From Planctomycetaceae bacterium (GTDB lineage Bacteria > Planctomycetota > Planctomycetia > Pirellulales > Thermoguttaceae), in NCBI GenBank assembly GCA_031276415.1, contig JAISNF010000153.1:1-9856 (forward strand): a stretch of 9,856 bases of DNA, written 5' to 3'. The notes below the pieces were generated by a model that was not told the DNA's origin, made no database searches, and saw nothing but the letters and a program-made list of their open reading frames with translations. Shown in pieces: positions 1 through 7,266 of the stretch (within the stretch, counting starts at the first letter, position 1; every line of letters starts with the position of its first letter). Made by a program: the position numbers and the translations under genes.

Positions 1-26
1 TTGAGAATTTCTGGAAGTTACGAAAA

Positions 27-58
27 CGAATTTCTGTTCATGCGAATTTCTGTTCACG
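27..58. repeat. 16-bp tandem direct repeat at the exonuclease 3' end
   Basis: CGAATTTCTGTTCA occurs at 27-40 and again at 43-56, giving two copies with a 16-bp period separated by TG. The second copy contains the TGA stop codon of the minus-strand exonuclease gene (54-56), so the duplication straddles the end of the gene. A shorter related piece, GAATTTCTG, is at 5-13. No function is evident; a small slippage duplication is the simplest reading. Confidence 0.7.
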
Positions 59-890
59 AATGTGTTTCGGAATTGTTACGATTTTCCCAAGGATTGAACC
101 AATCGCCCCAACTGTCAAGATATTGACGATATGCCGGATTATTTTCCGCTTGAATATGGAGCCAATCTTTTGTTTTTTTGACCAAAACCTGTTCGTCATG
201 CAACGATAATTTTCCCGTCAAAACCATGACCCGCAAAAAAACAAAATAAGTATCAAGTACGTCGCAACGGCAATAATTATTGATGTTTATCAATTCTCCG
301 GCATCATAGAGGTCTTGTACCATATATCCTTGAGTTCCCATTTTTCCGGGTTTTCCCAAAATACTTGCCGCAAGATTCAAACCGCCGTTGAATCGGGTTG
401 CGCCGTAATTGGTTAAAATATCGCAAAGGTCAATATGGGCTTTTATGTTGTAACGATTTCGCGGTTGTTCGAATGTTTTTGCGTCGATGGAAAACCAACC
501 CGGAATAGAAATTCCGTAACGAAACGCCGCTTGTTCCAACATGGGAATATCAAATCCGCGTCCGTTGAAACTTACAAATGTCGGTTGTTTGTACGCCGAC
601 CAACCGCGCCAAAATTTGCTGCAAATTTCATGTGGACGATATTCCGGTTCGTCGAGAACAACAATATCAAGAAGTGAACAATCTTCCGCCACTTTACCGA
701 TAACAACAGAAATCGGTATTTGAAACGTATAAGGAATAAAATCCGAATCATTTTTTGCCAGAAGTTCATCTCGGTATTTCCGAACCGCTTCCTGAGGAGG
801 AACCTCGCTGTTGAAATGAACTTTGGAAATAAGTTGTGCGTCAGCAACACTTTCAATATCAAAAACAAAATAAGCAAGACGTTCAGACAT
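54..890 (-). CDS. Predicted 3'-5' exonuclease, PolB-like (DnaQ/RNase H fold)
   Basis: This 278-residue protein looks like a stand-alone member of the predicted PolB-like 3'-5' exonuclease family (DNA_pol_B_exo2 type), expected to remove nucleotides from DNA 3' ends with two metal ions in the cytoplasm. All three exonuclease motifs are visible: ExoI as F-D-I-E (Asp11, Glu13), ExoII as SFNGRGFD (Asp114), and ExoIII as YCRCD (Tyr206 to Asp210). A further HIDLCD segment near 152-157 is typical of this family. There is no polymerase domain, so it is a separate nuclease rather than a proofreading domain. The ATG at 890 is the only good start, since the fold begins immediately after it; no Shine-Dalgarno sequence precedes it. 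The gene lies alone on its strand, with about 430 non-coding bases upstream. Family assignment is firm; the repair pathway it serves is unknown. Confidence 0.88.
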   Translation of the reverse strand: MSERLAYFVFDIESVADAQLISKVHFNSEVPPQEAVRKYRDELLAKNDSDFIPYTFQIPISVVIGKVAEDCSLLDIVVLDEPEYRPHEICSKFWRGWSAYKQPTFVSFNGRGFDIPMLEQAAFRYGISIPGWFSIDAKTFEQPRNRYNIKAHIDLCDILTNYGATRFNGGLNLAASILGKPGKMGTQGYMVQDLYDAGELININNYCRCDVLDTYFVFLRVMVLTGKLSLHDEQVLVKKTKDWLHIQAENNPAYRQYLDSWGDWFNPWENRNNSETHS

Positions 891-1174
891 AATTTTTTGA
901 AATTAGTTTTGAAATTAGCAAAGTACCGGCAAAATAATATTAAAAACAATTTAAATTTCATATTATTTTCATATCGTTCCATTATCTCCCATTTTTCCGT
1001 CCAAACAAGACCTGAGAAGGAAAATAAAATTGACCACGTATTACATAAATTTTCGCTGATTATTTTTGAGAATATGAAACAACGAAAATAGACAATTTTT
1101 TTGTTTCGTTTGTTTTGTTTTCCCAAAAAATAAACTCAAAAACACATTCAAAAAAATCTCTTAAAAAATTTCCC

Positions 1175-1229
1175 CTCTGTGAACTCTGTGTTCTCTGTGG
1201 TTAATAAAAGTCCTCTGTGGTTAATAAAA
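1175..1229. repeat. CTCTGTG repeat cluster
   Basis: Four copies of CTCTGTG start at 1175, 1184, 1193 and 1213, spaced 9, 9 and 20 bases apart. The last two belong to a longer direct repeat, CTCTGTGGTTAATAAAA, at 1193-1209 and 1213-1229. From memory, similar strings are common as dispersed intergenic sequence in several environmental bacterial phyla; their function is not established. A degenerate reverse-orientation relative lies at the end of the TolC-family gene. Confidence 0.75.
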
Positions 1230-1267
1230 AAAAACAGTTATTAGAAGTTTCTTTTACGAGAAAAGGC

Positions 1268-1304
1268 AAGCCTTGAAAATGTTGTATTTTCAAGGCTTTT
1301 TTTT
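1268..1304 (+). terminator. Strong intrinsic terminator hairpin, possibly bidirectional
   Basis: AAGCCTTGAAAAT (1268-1280) and ATTTTCAAGGCTT (1286-1298) form a perfect 13-bp stem with the 5-base loop GTTGT. On the plus strand the stem runs directly into an eight-T run (1297-1304), a classical Rho-independent terminator. No plus-strand gene lies upstream. On the minus strand the same stem sits 17 bases past the tRNA and is followed by GCCTTTTCT, a weaker U-tract. Its most useful job would be to end the regulator-tRNA transcript. Confidence 0.75.
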
Positions 1305-1320
1305 ATATTTGGCGTTGTAT

Positions 1321-1394
1321 TGGGCGATGACGGGCTCGAACCGCCGACCTTTTGGGTGTAAACCAAACGCTCTAACCAACTGAGCTAATCGCCC
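1321..1394 (-). tRNA. tRNA-Val (anticodon UAC)
   Basis: Read on the minus strand, this 74-base gene folds as a full cloverleaf. The acceptor stem is GGGCGAT/ATCGCCC with discriminator A. The D-arm is GCTC/GAGC with an AGTTGGTTA loop. The anticodon stem is TTTGG/CCAAA around the loop TTTACAC, giving anticodon UAC. The T-arm is GGCGG/CCGTC with loop TTCGAGC and one G-U pair. CCA is not encoded, so it must be added enzymatically. The 5' end lies six bases after the stop codon of the regulator gene on the same strand, so the tRNA is probably cut from a shared transcript or has a promoter inside that gene. Confidence 0.97.
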
Positions 1395-1400
1395 TGCATT

Positions 1401-2117
1401 TTAAGATAAAATTGTTATTTCCGTTGTTCTCAGTAATTCCCGAATCGCATTTTCATTTTCTGTTTCACGCAGTTTCGTTAAAAATTCGGGATACGCCAGC
1501 AATCGGCTCAACCGTGTTAAAATCCGTAAATGAATACGATCTTCCATTGAGCATAGCAGAAAAAAAATATCCGTCAAGTTATTGAACCCGCCGCCAAACG
1601 GAATTCCTTTGGATAATTTTCCTAACACAATAAATGTATCACCCAAAATACTCGGCAATGGACGACGTGAATGTAATAACGCTACACCATTTTCTAACGC
1701 TGTCGAATGTAACTCCTCCCGTTCTTTTACCGCATTTGCCATTGCCGCTCCGTCCCACAATAAACCCGTACCAACCGCCAACTCAATCATTGAACGAATC
1801 ACCGAATCCCGCGTTTTCGCCGCAAGCGGTAAGGCAATCGCTCCAACCGGAATCAATTCCGATATCGTAACTAATTCCTTGTCGCCGCCCACAGGAACCG
1901 AACGATCCAACGCCTCTTCCACCAAACCTAATTCCGATTCGTCCGAAATACCAATCCGACCTTCAAGCCAACGATGAACCTCCTCACGTGAAAAAACTAA
2001 CTCCCCATTCACCCGACGACTCGGTATCGCACCACGATCAACCAACTTCCGAACCTGTAACTCAGGAAGATGTAAATAACGCGTCAATTGCGCTAATGTT
2101 AAATTTGAATACGACAT
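1401..2117 (-). CDS. Helix-turn-helix / PTS EIIA-like fusion regulator
   Basis: This 238-residue protein joins two recognisable parts. Residues about 5-53 form an excisionase/MerR-type helix-turn-helix: LTLAQLTRYLHLPELQVRKL, then the RG-IPSRRV turn and the FSREEVHRWL helix. Residues about 84-235 resemble a fructose/PtsN-type EIIA domain. His149, in the ENGVALLHSRRPLP segment, sits where EIIA proteins carry the phosphorylated histidine, and the upstream REELHSTA segment matches the usual motif before it. It is likely a cytoplasmic regulator whose DNA binding responds to phosphotransfer or nitrogen/carbon status, but the target genes are unknown. No transport EIIB or EIIC partner is nearby, so sugar uptake is unlikely. 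The ATG at 2117 lacks a Shine-Dalgarno sequence. A perfect 17-bp palindrome lies 12 bases upstream and could be its own operator. Confidence 0.85.
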   Translation of the reverse strand: MSYSNLTLAQLTRYLHLPELQVRKLVDRGAIPSRRVNGELVFSREEVHRWLEGRIGISDESELGLVEEALDRSVPVGGDKELVTISELIPVGAIALPLAAKTRDSVIRSMIELAVGTGLLWDGAAMANAVKEREELHSTALENGVALLHSRRPLPSILGDTFIVLGKLSKGIPFGGGFNNLTDIFFLLCSMEDRIHLRILTRLSRLLAYPEFLTKLRETENENAIRELLRTTEITILS

Positions 2118-2128
2118 ATTAAATAAAT

Positions 2129-2145
2129 TTGTAATATTATTACAA
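2129..2145. promoter_or_regulatory. Perfect 17-bp palindrome, candidate operator
   Basis: TTGTAATATTATTACAA is a perfect 8-bp inverted repeat around a single central T, located 12 bases upstream of the helix-turn-helix/EIIA start codon. Its size and symmetry suit a homodimeric helix-turn-helix protein. Autoregulation by the adjacent gene product is an inference from position only. Confidence 0.45.
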
Positions 2146-2162
2146 TATTTCTGTGAATTTTT

Positions 2163-2235
2163 TTTGTTAAAGTGTTTGTTAAAGTGATTTACCGAAGATT
2201 TACCGGAATGATTTTACCGAATGATTTTATCGGAA
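2163..2235. repeat. Tandem short repeats in the divergent intergenic region
   Basis: Two sets lie side by side. TTTGTTAAAGTG is repeated exactly at 2163-2174 and 2175-2186. Four degenerate units of the form GATTT(T)ACCG(A/G)A(A)(T) follow at 2186-2196, 2197-2209, 2210-2222 and 2223-2235. An isolated relative, TTTTACCGA, is at 2392-2400. The array sits between the divergent regulator and TolC-family genes. It could be regulator binding sites or simple slippage sequence. Confidence 0.65.
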
Positions 2236-2329
2236 ACCGTCAACGATTACAAGCATATTTTCGGTAATTCTTGATTTGTTGTTGTCATTAATTTCTACAA
2301 TGTGTGAACGGTTACAATCTTTATATTAG

Positions 2330-2356
2330 GAATATTCAGAATATTCGGAACATTCG
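2330..2356. repeat. Three tandem 9-mers with palindromic GAATATTC core
   Basis: GAATATTCA (2330-2338), GAATATTCG (2339-2347) and GAACATTCG (2348-2356) are head-to-tail. The first two carry the self-complementary GAATATTC. They lie about 125 bases upstream of the preferred TolC-family start codon, a plausible place for activator or repressor sites. Outside these repeats the 2118-2479 interval is AT-rich and shows no gene or clear promoter. Confidence 0.6.
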
Positions 2357-2479
2357 ATTTTACTAGAATTCCCTTGAAATGTGATATTGGGTTTTACCGA
2401 TGTTACAATTGATATTACTGTTAAAAGTATAACCCTTAAATCACAAAATACAAACGGCAAATATCACCATTTTAAACTT

Positions 2480-4417
2480 ATGAACTCCATGATGAAGCAA
2501 ATCCGGACACTTTTGACAATATATTGTTTTTGCTTTGTTATTCTATTTACAGGATGTTATAACGGAGCGTTAAAACATTTTACGTATCACCAATGGTTTG
2601 CTACTCACCGCGCAACCTCCGAACCTCCGTTATTTGAATCCATTACAAAAACAGCAACAAAAGATAAAACCGAAAATAACGTTGAAGATAAAACAAAAAA
2701 TCAATTCGCAGAAAATTATCCGCAAGAACTACAATATCCGGTTTTTTTTGAACCGATCTTTCAAAAAATTGAATCGGAAACCACGAATGATCTTCACAAA
2801 TGGAAAAGTGCCATTACACGCCCGACATTGTCCACTCATTATGTTGATTCCATTTTCCAAAGAAACCGGCAAAATGGAAACAAAAAATATTCCTCTTACG
2901 AATTTGCTGAAAACTCTGTCAGCAGCCAAGAACATGACTTTCATCATAGAATGTTTCAAAAAAACGGTCAGGTATTCAAACTCAATTTAAGCGGAGCCAT
3001 CGCTTTAGGACTGTCCAACAACCCCGATTTGTGTCTAAACCGTTTGCAACCATCAATTACCGAAACAAACGAAGCAATCGTTCTTGCCAAATTTGATCCG
3101 CAATTACAAGCCAAAGTACAAGGAAAAACCGGTAAATCTCTTTATGGTGATGCTATGGGGTATTATCCGCCGCGTCGTCCCGAATCGTCTGTTACAACAG
3201 ATTTTGGTATTCAAAAATATTTTACATCAGGCAGCACATTTGGAATAAACGGTTCCTTTGACAATTCCCATAATCAAGAAGTTCGTGAAAAATTCAATAC
3301 AGTTACAGATGTCGTTTCCTTACAATTTCAGCAACATTTACTCAATGGCGGCGGTTATGGTGTGAATCTTGCTGATGTCCGGCAAGCCCGATTTCAGAGT
3401 TTGATTTCTCAATATGAATTTCGTGCTTATGTGCAAAATTTTGTTGCGAAAATCGAATGGGCTTGTTGGGATTATATTGCGGCGGCGCGTGCTCTTGAAG
3501 AGTCGCGGGAAATGTATGCTCTTACGGAGCAAAATTGGAAAGAAACTATTGAACGAATTAACGCCGGTACTCAGGCTGCGGCGGATCGTTTTTCTTTTGT
3601 TTCACAATTAAGCCAGTTAGAATCTCAATTACTCAAAGCCAGTTGTGATTTGGAAACGGCGCGGGTTGCGTTGATGCAACTCATTCTTCCACACGCCAAA
3701 GAGTTTTGGAATACGGATATTGAGTTATCGTATGATTTGATTCCGACGGGCGATTATTTAATGAATTGTGACGGACATATTGAATTGGCGAAACGTAATC
3801 GTCCTGATATTGCGCAGGCTCGTTTGCAAATCAAATCGGGACAACTGGATGTATTGAAAACAAGAAACGGTCTTTTACCGAAACTGGATTTTTTTATGTC
3901 GGTTGATTGGATGGGTTATGCGGAGGTGGTCAATCCTCAAGTGTTGAATGCAACGGAAAAAAGAGATGATTTAAGTACAACAATCGGTTTGTCATTGGAA
4001 CACCAACTCGGAAATCGTTCCGCTCGTGCCAATGACCGCGCTGCCCGTTTAACTCTTACGCAACAAAAAATGTCATTGGACAATCTGATACATCTTGCGG
4101 AATCCGATGTTTATAAATATTACACAAATGTAATACAGTCATTGAAAATCGTTCAGCATAATGCAATAGAAGTTGCTGCGGCTCAGAGTATGTTTGAGGC
4201 GGAAAATGAACGAATGAAAGACCGGCTTTCTACGGCGTTTATTGTTGCTCAGGCTCAAAATCAATGGTCGCAGGCTCGTTATCAGGAACTTACCAACGCC
4301 ATTAATTTTCGTAAAAATCTTGTTTATCTTTACCTGACGGACGGTTCACTTCTCGAACGACGCGGCATCAGTCTTGGTCAAACCACAGCCGCAGAGAACG
4401 CAGATAAACACAAATAA
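2480..4417 (+). CDS. TolC-family outer-membrane efflux lipoprotein
   Basis: The frame is open from a GTG at 2381, but a lipoprotein signal peptide begins only at the cluster of ATGs at 2480, 2489 and 2492. MKQIRTLLTI from 2492 leads into a hydrophobic stretch and the lipobox LFTG-C (Cys codon at 2555), so a start at 2480-2492 is preferred. After the anchor comes a polar Lys/Glu/Asn-rich segment of about 140 residues. The outer-membrane efflux domain then opens with the typical LSGAIALGLSNNPDL helix. Long Ala/Gln/Leu-rich helices (for example around SQLSQLESQLLKA) fit the periplasmic alpha-barrel of a trimeric exit duct. At about 641-645 residues it is longer than E. coli TolC because of the N-terminal extension. 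No inner-membrane pump or adaptor is adjacent. The last residues (QTTAAENADKHK) overlap a CTCTGTG-like repeat, so the native C-terminus may have been altered there. It converges on the RiPP operon; a role in exporting that product is speculative. Confidence 0.85.
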   Translation: MNSMMKQIRTLLTIYCFCFVILFTGCYNGALKHFTYHQWFATHRATSEPPLFESITKTATKDKTENNVEDKTKNQFAENYPQELQYPVFFEPIFQKIESETTNDLHKWKSAITRPTLSTHYVDSIFQRNRQNGNKKYSSYEFAENSVSSQEHDFHHRMFQKNGQVFKLNLSGAIALGLSNNPDLCLNRLQPSITETNEAIVLAKFDPQLQAKVQGKTGKSLYGDAMGYYPPRRPESSVTTDFGIQKYFTSGSTFGINGSFDNSHNQEVREKFNTVTDVVSLQFQQHLLNGGGYGVNLADVRQARFQSLISQYEFRAYVQNFVAKIEWACWDYIAAARALEESREMYALTEQNWKETIERINAGTQAAADRFSFVSQLSQLESQLLKASCDLETARVALMQLILPHAKEFWNTDIELSYDLIPTGDYLMNCDGHIELAKRNRPDIAQARLQIKSGQLDVLKTRNGLLPKLDFFMSVDWMGYAEVVNPQVLNATEKRDDLSTTIGLSLEHQLGNRSARANDRAARLTLTQQKMSLDNLIHLAESDVYKYYTNVIQSLKIVQHNAIEVAAAQSMFEAENERMKDRLSTAFIVAQAQNQWSQARYQELTNAINFRKNLVYLYLTDGSLLERRGISLGQTTAAENADKHK

Positions 4418-4441
4418 GATTGCGGCTGAATAGTTACAAGT

Positions 4442-4476
4442 AATTATCGTGTTGATAATTTATTGTTTTTATTTTT
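4442..4476 (+). terminator. Weak hairpin terminator after the TolC-family gene
   Basis: AATTATC (4442-4448) pairs with GATAATT (4454-4460) around the loop GTGTT and is followed by the T-rich tract TATTGTTTTTATTTTT. The stem is short with one G-C pair, so termination may be leaky. The tract reaches the stop codon of the convergent radical SAM gene (4475). Confidence 0.45.
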
Positions 4477-6385
4477 ATAATAAAGCTTCATACAATGTTA
4501 CCGGTTGTTTTGGTAACGGTCCCGGCAAAACTAATGATAAAAGCCGTTGATCAATTCGAATAATAAGATTTCGCTCGCAATTTTTTTCGATAAAATCAGT
4601 TCCGTCCTTTCCCCATTTTTTGAGGAAATTCTCTTCAAATGGAGCAGTATCACAATCATCAAGCATTGATTTTTCACGGGCATCCATGAAATACTCGGAC
4701 TGTTTGTGATGGCAATACGGAATCCATAAATCAGGTAACGGAATTAATCTGACTTCGGGACGTGTATCACAAATTTTAAGACCGTCACCTTCCGGTACTG
4801 ATAAAAGTACGACTTTATCTTTGGAATGTTGTTGCCAAACCATAATCAACCATGGCAATTTAGACCGAAATAACGGAGAATAATGTTCGGAATTTTGTGT
4901 TGTATTTTTGAACCGATAAGCCAGATCGCTCCTCATCGGTTCTTCAAATAGGAAAGTACTTCTTGACATATCGTCTGGAACTAAATTATTCGTCGTTCTA
5001 TATTGTTCCCAAAATTCGCTAAACCGGCAATATTCCATCTTGTTGAATCGTTGCGGACTTTGCAAATGAAACAGTTTTGGTATTAACGTTTCCATTGATT
5101 CATACCATGACAACTTCTCCTCTGGAAATCCCCACATAATATGCCATGAGGAAAAAAAACCAAATAAACGAGACCATTTCAAACATTGTATCGCCTGCCA
5201 ACTCTGAATTCCCTTGTTCATGTGTTTGAGAACAGGTGTTGAAAGATTCTCAATACCAGGTTGTAACGCCATAACTCCGGCTTCTTTCATGCAACGAAAA
5301 TAATCACGTGAAACAGAAACTCGCGTTTCATAAAATAACCGATAAGGTGAACCGCGACGAATCAGTTCAGGAAAAAGCGACTCCTGATATTCTGGAGGAA
5401 CCATGTTATCCGTCATCTCAAAATAGTTGATTCCGTAACGACACTTCATTGTTTCAAGATCATCAATAACTTTTTCCGGTTTTTTTATACGATAATTATG
5501 TTGTTTACCGTTCAGTCCGCAAAATTTACACCCGCCGGTAATTCCCCATCGGCAACCACGCGATGATTCGTAAAATAAAATCGGTGTGATTTGTTTGGAA
5601 ATTTTGGGACATTTTTTTAACGTTTCAAAATAATCATCGTAATCAGGAGCCGGATTCTCATTTAATGAATCAAAAAAAGCACGAGGAGCAAAATTCGGAT
5701 AACCCAAACGGCGATGCGGCGGTGCTAATGTTCCTTCCGGTAATTGGTCAAGAGAAACTTCCGTACCATAATCAAATATCGTTCGGCAAAGCGGAACAAT
5801 CGCATCGTCAGCATCACCGGAAAAAACATAATCAAGCCACAGAAAATATCGATGATTCGCAATACCAATTTCTGCTTCAAGATTGGCTCCGCCTATTAAC
5901 GTAATAATATCAGGACACAACTCTTTAATTCGCCGGAGCAAAGTCAACGAGGCAAGATGTTGCGCAAGTGTTGATGTACAAGCAATAATTTTAGGCGACT
6001 GTTCCACAAGTTCTTGAGCAAACGAATCAATAAATTCAGGAATCCAAATCTGAAATTGTTCAAAATAGTGATAGAATTTTTTCGCATGTGCCGAATCAAA
6101 ACCTCTTGATAATTTTTCCCAAAAAACATCTTTAGGTAACGGTTTTTCGGGTGAAAATGCACGAAAAAAAGCCAGTTCGCCAATAACGTGAATAATGTAA
6201 TCAATCATTTCCAATGATTCGTCCGGCGGAATATATTGTTCCCAAAATAATAGGTTGGCATAATAAGTACGGGAATTAATTTTTGCCTCTTTGAGTTTTG
6301 CCTGCAAAATTCCCAGCCCTAAAGAAGGTGATGAAAGACTCGAAAAAGGCATGTCCACTAAAAGGATTTTATCGTGCAAAATCAT
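4475..6385 (-). CDS. Cobalamin-type radical SAM enzyme, RiPP maturation radical SAM protein 1 class
   Basis: This 636-residue protein is the last gene of the operon. Residues about 5-205 look like a B12-binding-type Rossmann domain: KILLVDMPF near the start, IIACTSTLAQHLASL, a GGAN loop near 165, and the LDYVFSGDADDAI segment (184-195). The radical SAM core follows with SRGCRWGITGGCKFCGLNG: Cys278, Cys286 and Cys289 in the CX7CX2C spacing for the 4Fe-4S cluster. The CGLNG ending and the EMTDNM strand match the class named 'RiPP maturation radical SAM protein 1' (TIGR03975 type). Further core features include ETRVSVS and LQPGIENLS. A long C-terminal region (about 440-636) follows the core. Members modify precursor peptides, but the reaction cannot be read from sequence; methylation or another carbon-centred change is possible. 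It overlaps the preceding gene by ATGA, implying translational coupling. Family call is firm, reaction unknown. Confidence 0.87.
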   Translation of the reverse strand: MILHDKILLVDMPFSSLSSPSLGLGILQAKLKEAKINSRTYYANLLFWEQYIPPDESLEMIDYIIHVIGELAFFRAFSPEKPLPKDVFWEKLSRGFDSAHAKKFYHYFEQFQIWIPEFIDSFAQELVEQSPKIIACTSTLAQHLASLTLLRRIKELCPDIITLIGGANLEAEIGIANHRYFLWLDYVFSGDADDAIVPLCRTIFDYGTEVSLDQLPEGTLAPPHRRLGYPNFAPRAFFDSLNENPAPDYDDYFETLKKCPKISKQITPILFYESSRGCRWGITGGCKFCGLNGKQHNYRIKKPEKVIDDLETMKCRYGINYFEMTDNMVPPEYQESLFPELIRRGSPYRLFYETRVSVSRDYFRCMKEAGVMALQPGIENLSTPVLKHMNKGIQSWQAIQCLKWSRLFGFFSSWHIMWGFPEEKLSWYESMETLIPKLFHLQSPQRFNKMEYCRFSEFWEQYRTTNNLVPDDMSRSTFLFEEPMRSDLAYRFKNTTQNSEHYSPLFRSKLPWLIMVWQQHSKDKVVLLSVPEGDGLKICDTRPEVRLIPLPDLWIPYCHHKQSEYFMDAREKSMLDDCDTAPFEENFLKKWGKDGTDFIEKNCERNLIIRIDQRLLSLVLPGPLPKQPVTLYEALL

Positions 6386-7260
6386 GTTTTTTTTTCCGGT
6401 AGTTTAATATTAGGATAAATGTTCTGAAAACGCTGAAGAATGACGGATTCAATTTTTTCCGATTGTTGTTTCGGGCAGTAACCGCTGTGTGTTGCGCGAC
6501 AAAGCGTAATCAATTGCGGTCTCACAGCACAATCTTGAATCCAGTCACAAAAATAATGAACCGATTGAATCATTGTTGACTCCTCAATCTCAAGAGGACC
6601 GGGAATCGTCTTTTTCCAAGGTGAAAAAACTAAAAAATACCGCTCTTCTTCACGAACTGTTGTTGTACAAAAATGAAGCCGGGCAAAATGATAAGGATCG
6701 TTTTCGTATCGTAAAAATTCCTGTTCCGTAATCTCAATTTTCTTAGCAATACACGGGCTTTGAACACAATAAAAAAAATCATATTCAATATCCAAAATAG
6801 TTACGGCATCTTCGCACATTTCTATCGGAAAACAACCGCCCTCAAAATGAAAATTCCGCGCATCAGCAATAGAAGAAATTCCGTTTCCGAAAATCAATTG
6901 TTGTCCGTTCTGTTCCCAAGAACGAACATATTTTTGTGTTGAAAAATGGTGGTTTCCGTATAATTGTTTCGGATAAATCCAATAGAGACGATCAAAAAAA
7001 CCAAGATAGAAAGCCGGTAAAATAAAATCATCAAAATGTAATTCCGTGTGAACAAATTTTTGCAACATTTCTTCATCAACATCAATTAACCGGCGTAAAT
7101 CGGTTGCAAAACAACCCGGTTTCAAGTCGGCATGAGCATCAATATGCCAAAGAACACGTGAAGAGAAAATTGTTTCGCGTTTGAAAAAACGTAACCAAAT
7201 CGGTAATACTTCATGATGCTCCTCAACAATCAACAAAGGAATAACCGCAGTTGTTTTCAC
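6382..7260 (-). CDS. UPF0489-family protein, probable peptide arginase (Arg to Orn)
   Basis: This protein has the arginase-fold UPF0489 family signature. EEHHEVLPIW (from residue 13) is followed by WHIDAHADL (His39, Asp41, His43, Asp45), the manganese-binding DxHxD motif. The second metal segment is LDIEYDFF (Asp157, Glu159, Asp161), and a GYCPKQQSEKIE helix lies near the C-terminus. Characterised relatives such as OspR of the landornamide pathway hydrolyse arginine side chains in RiPP precursors to ornithine plus urea; the operon of RiPP enzymes supports that role here. The frame is open from a TTG at 7281, but AAGGAG at 7267-7272 sits six bases before the GTG at 7260, so I place the start there (292 residues). 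Glu159 occupies a position where relatives I recall have Asp, which could alter metal binding. It overlaps the next gene by four bases. Family very likely, substrate inferred. Confidence 0.82.
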   Translation of the reverse strand: MKTTAVIPLLIVEEHHEVLPIWLRFFKRETIFSSRVLWHIDAHADLKPGCFATDLRRLIDVDEEMLQKFVHTELHFDDFILPAFYLGFFDRLYWIYPKQLYGNHHFSTQKYVRSWEQNGQQLIFGNGISSIADARNFHFEGGCFPIEMCEDAVTILDIEYDFFYCVQSPCIAKKIEITEQEFLRYENDPYHFARLHFCTTTVREEERYFLVFSPWKKTIPGPLEIEESTMIQSVHYFCDWIQDCAVRPQLITLCRATHSGYCPKQQSEKIESVILQRFQNIYPNIKLPEKKT

Positions 7261-7266
7261 AAAAGT

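Larger units (their letters stand above)
891..1320. other. AT-rich intergenic region without a credible gene
   Basis: Between the exonuclease start and the tRNA I see no convincing coding region. Open frames here are rich in Lys, Asn, Phe and Ile, show no domain motifs, and overlap the exonuclease on the opposite strand. The first part (about 891-1170) is very AT-rich and presumably holds the exonuclease promoter, though I cannot point to a specific -35/-10 pair. The second part holds the CTCTGTG repeats and the strong hairpin described separately. Confidence 0.6.

Noticed and set aside
720..1091. Plus-strand open frame of 123 codons
   Set aside because: It overlaps the start of the exonuclease gene on the other strand, is dominated by Asn, Lys, Phe and Ile as expected of random AT-rich sequence, and has no domain motif.
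572..1126. Minus-strand open frame of 184 codons overlapping the exonuclease in another frame
   Set aside because: Its composition is low-complexity Phe/Leu/Lys/Arg, and the exonuclease frame with all three catalytic motifs covers the same bases.
1582..1977. Plus-strand open frame of 131 codons antisense to the regulator
   Set aside because: The opposite strand encodes a clear helix-turn-helix/EIIA protein, and this frame has Ser/Pro/Asn-rich shadow composition.
2163..2235. Possible CRISPR array
   Set aside because: Units are 11-13 bases, degenerate and directly abutting, with no unique spacers and no cas genes nearby.
2409..2433. TTGATA and TATAAC as a promoter for the TolC-family gene
   Set aside because: The spacer is only 13 bases, too short for a standard sigma-70 type promoter, and such hexamers are frequent in AT-rich DNA.
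2381..2479. GTG at 2381 as the start of the TolC-family gene
   Set aside because: It would put 33 or more polar residues ahead of a good lipoprotein signal peptide and has no ribosome binding site.
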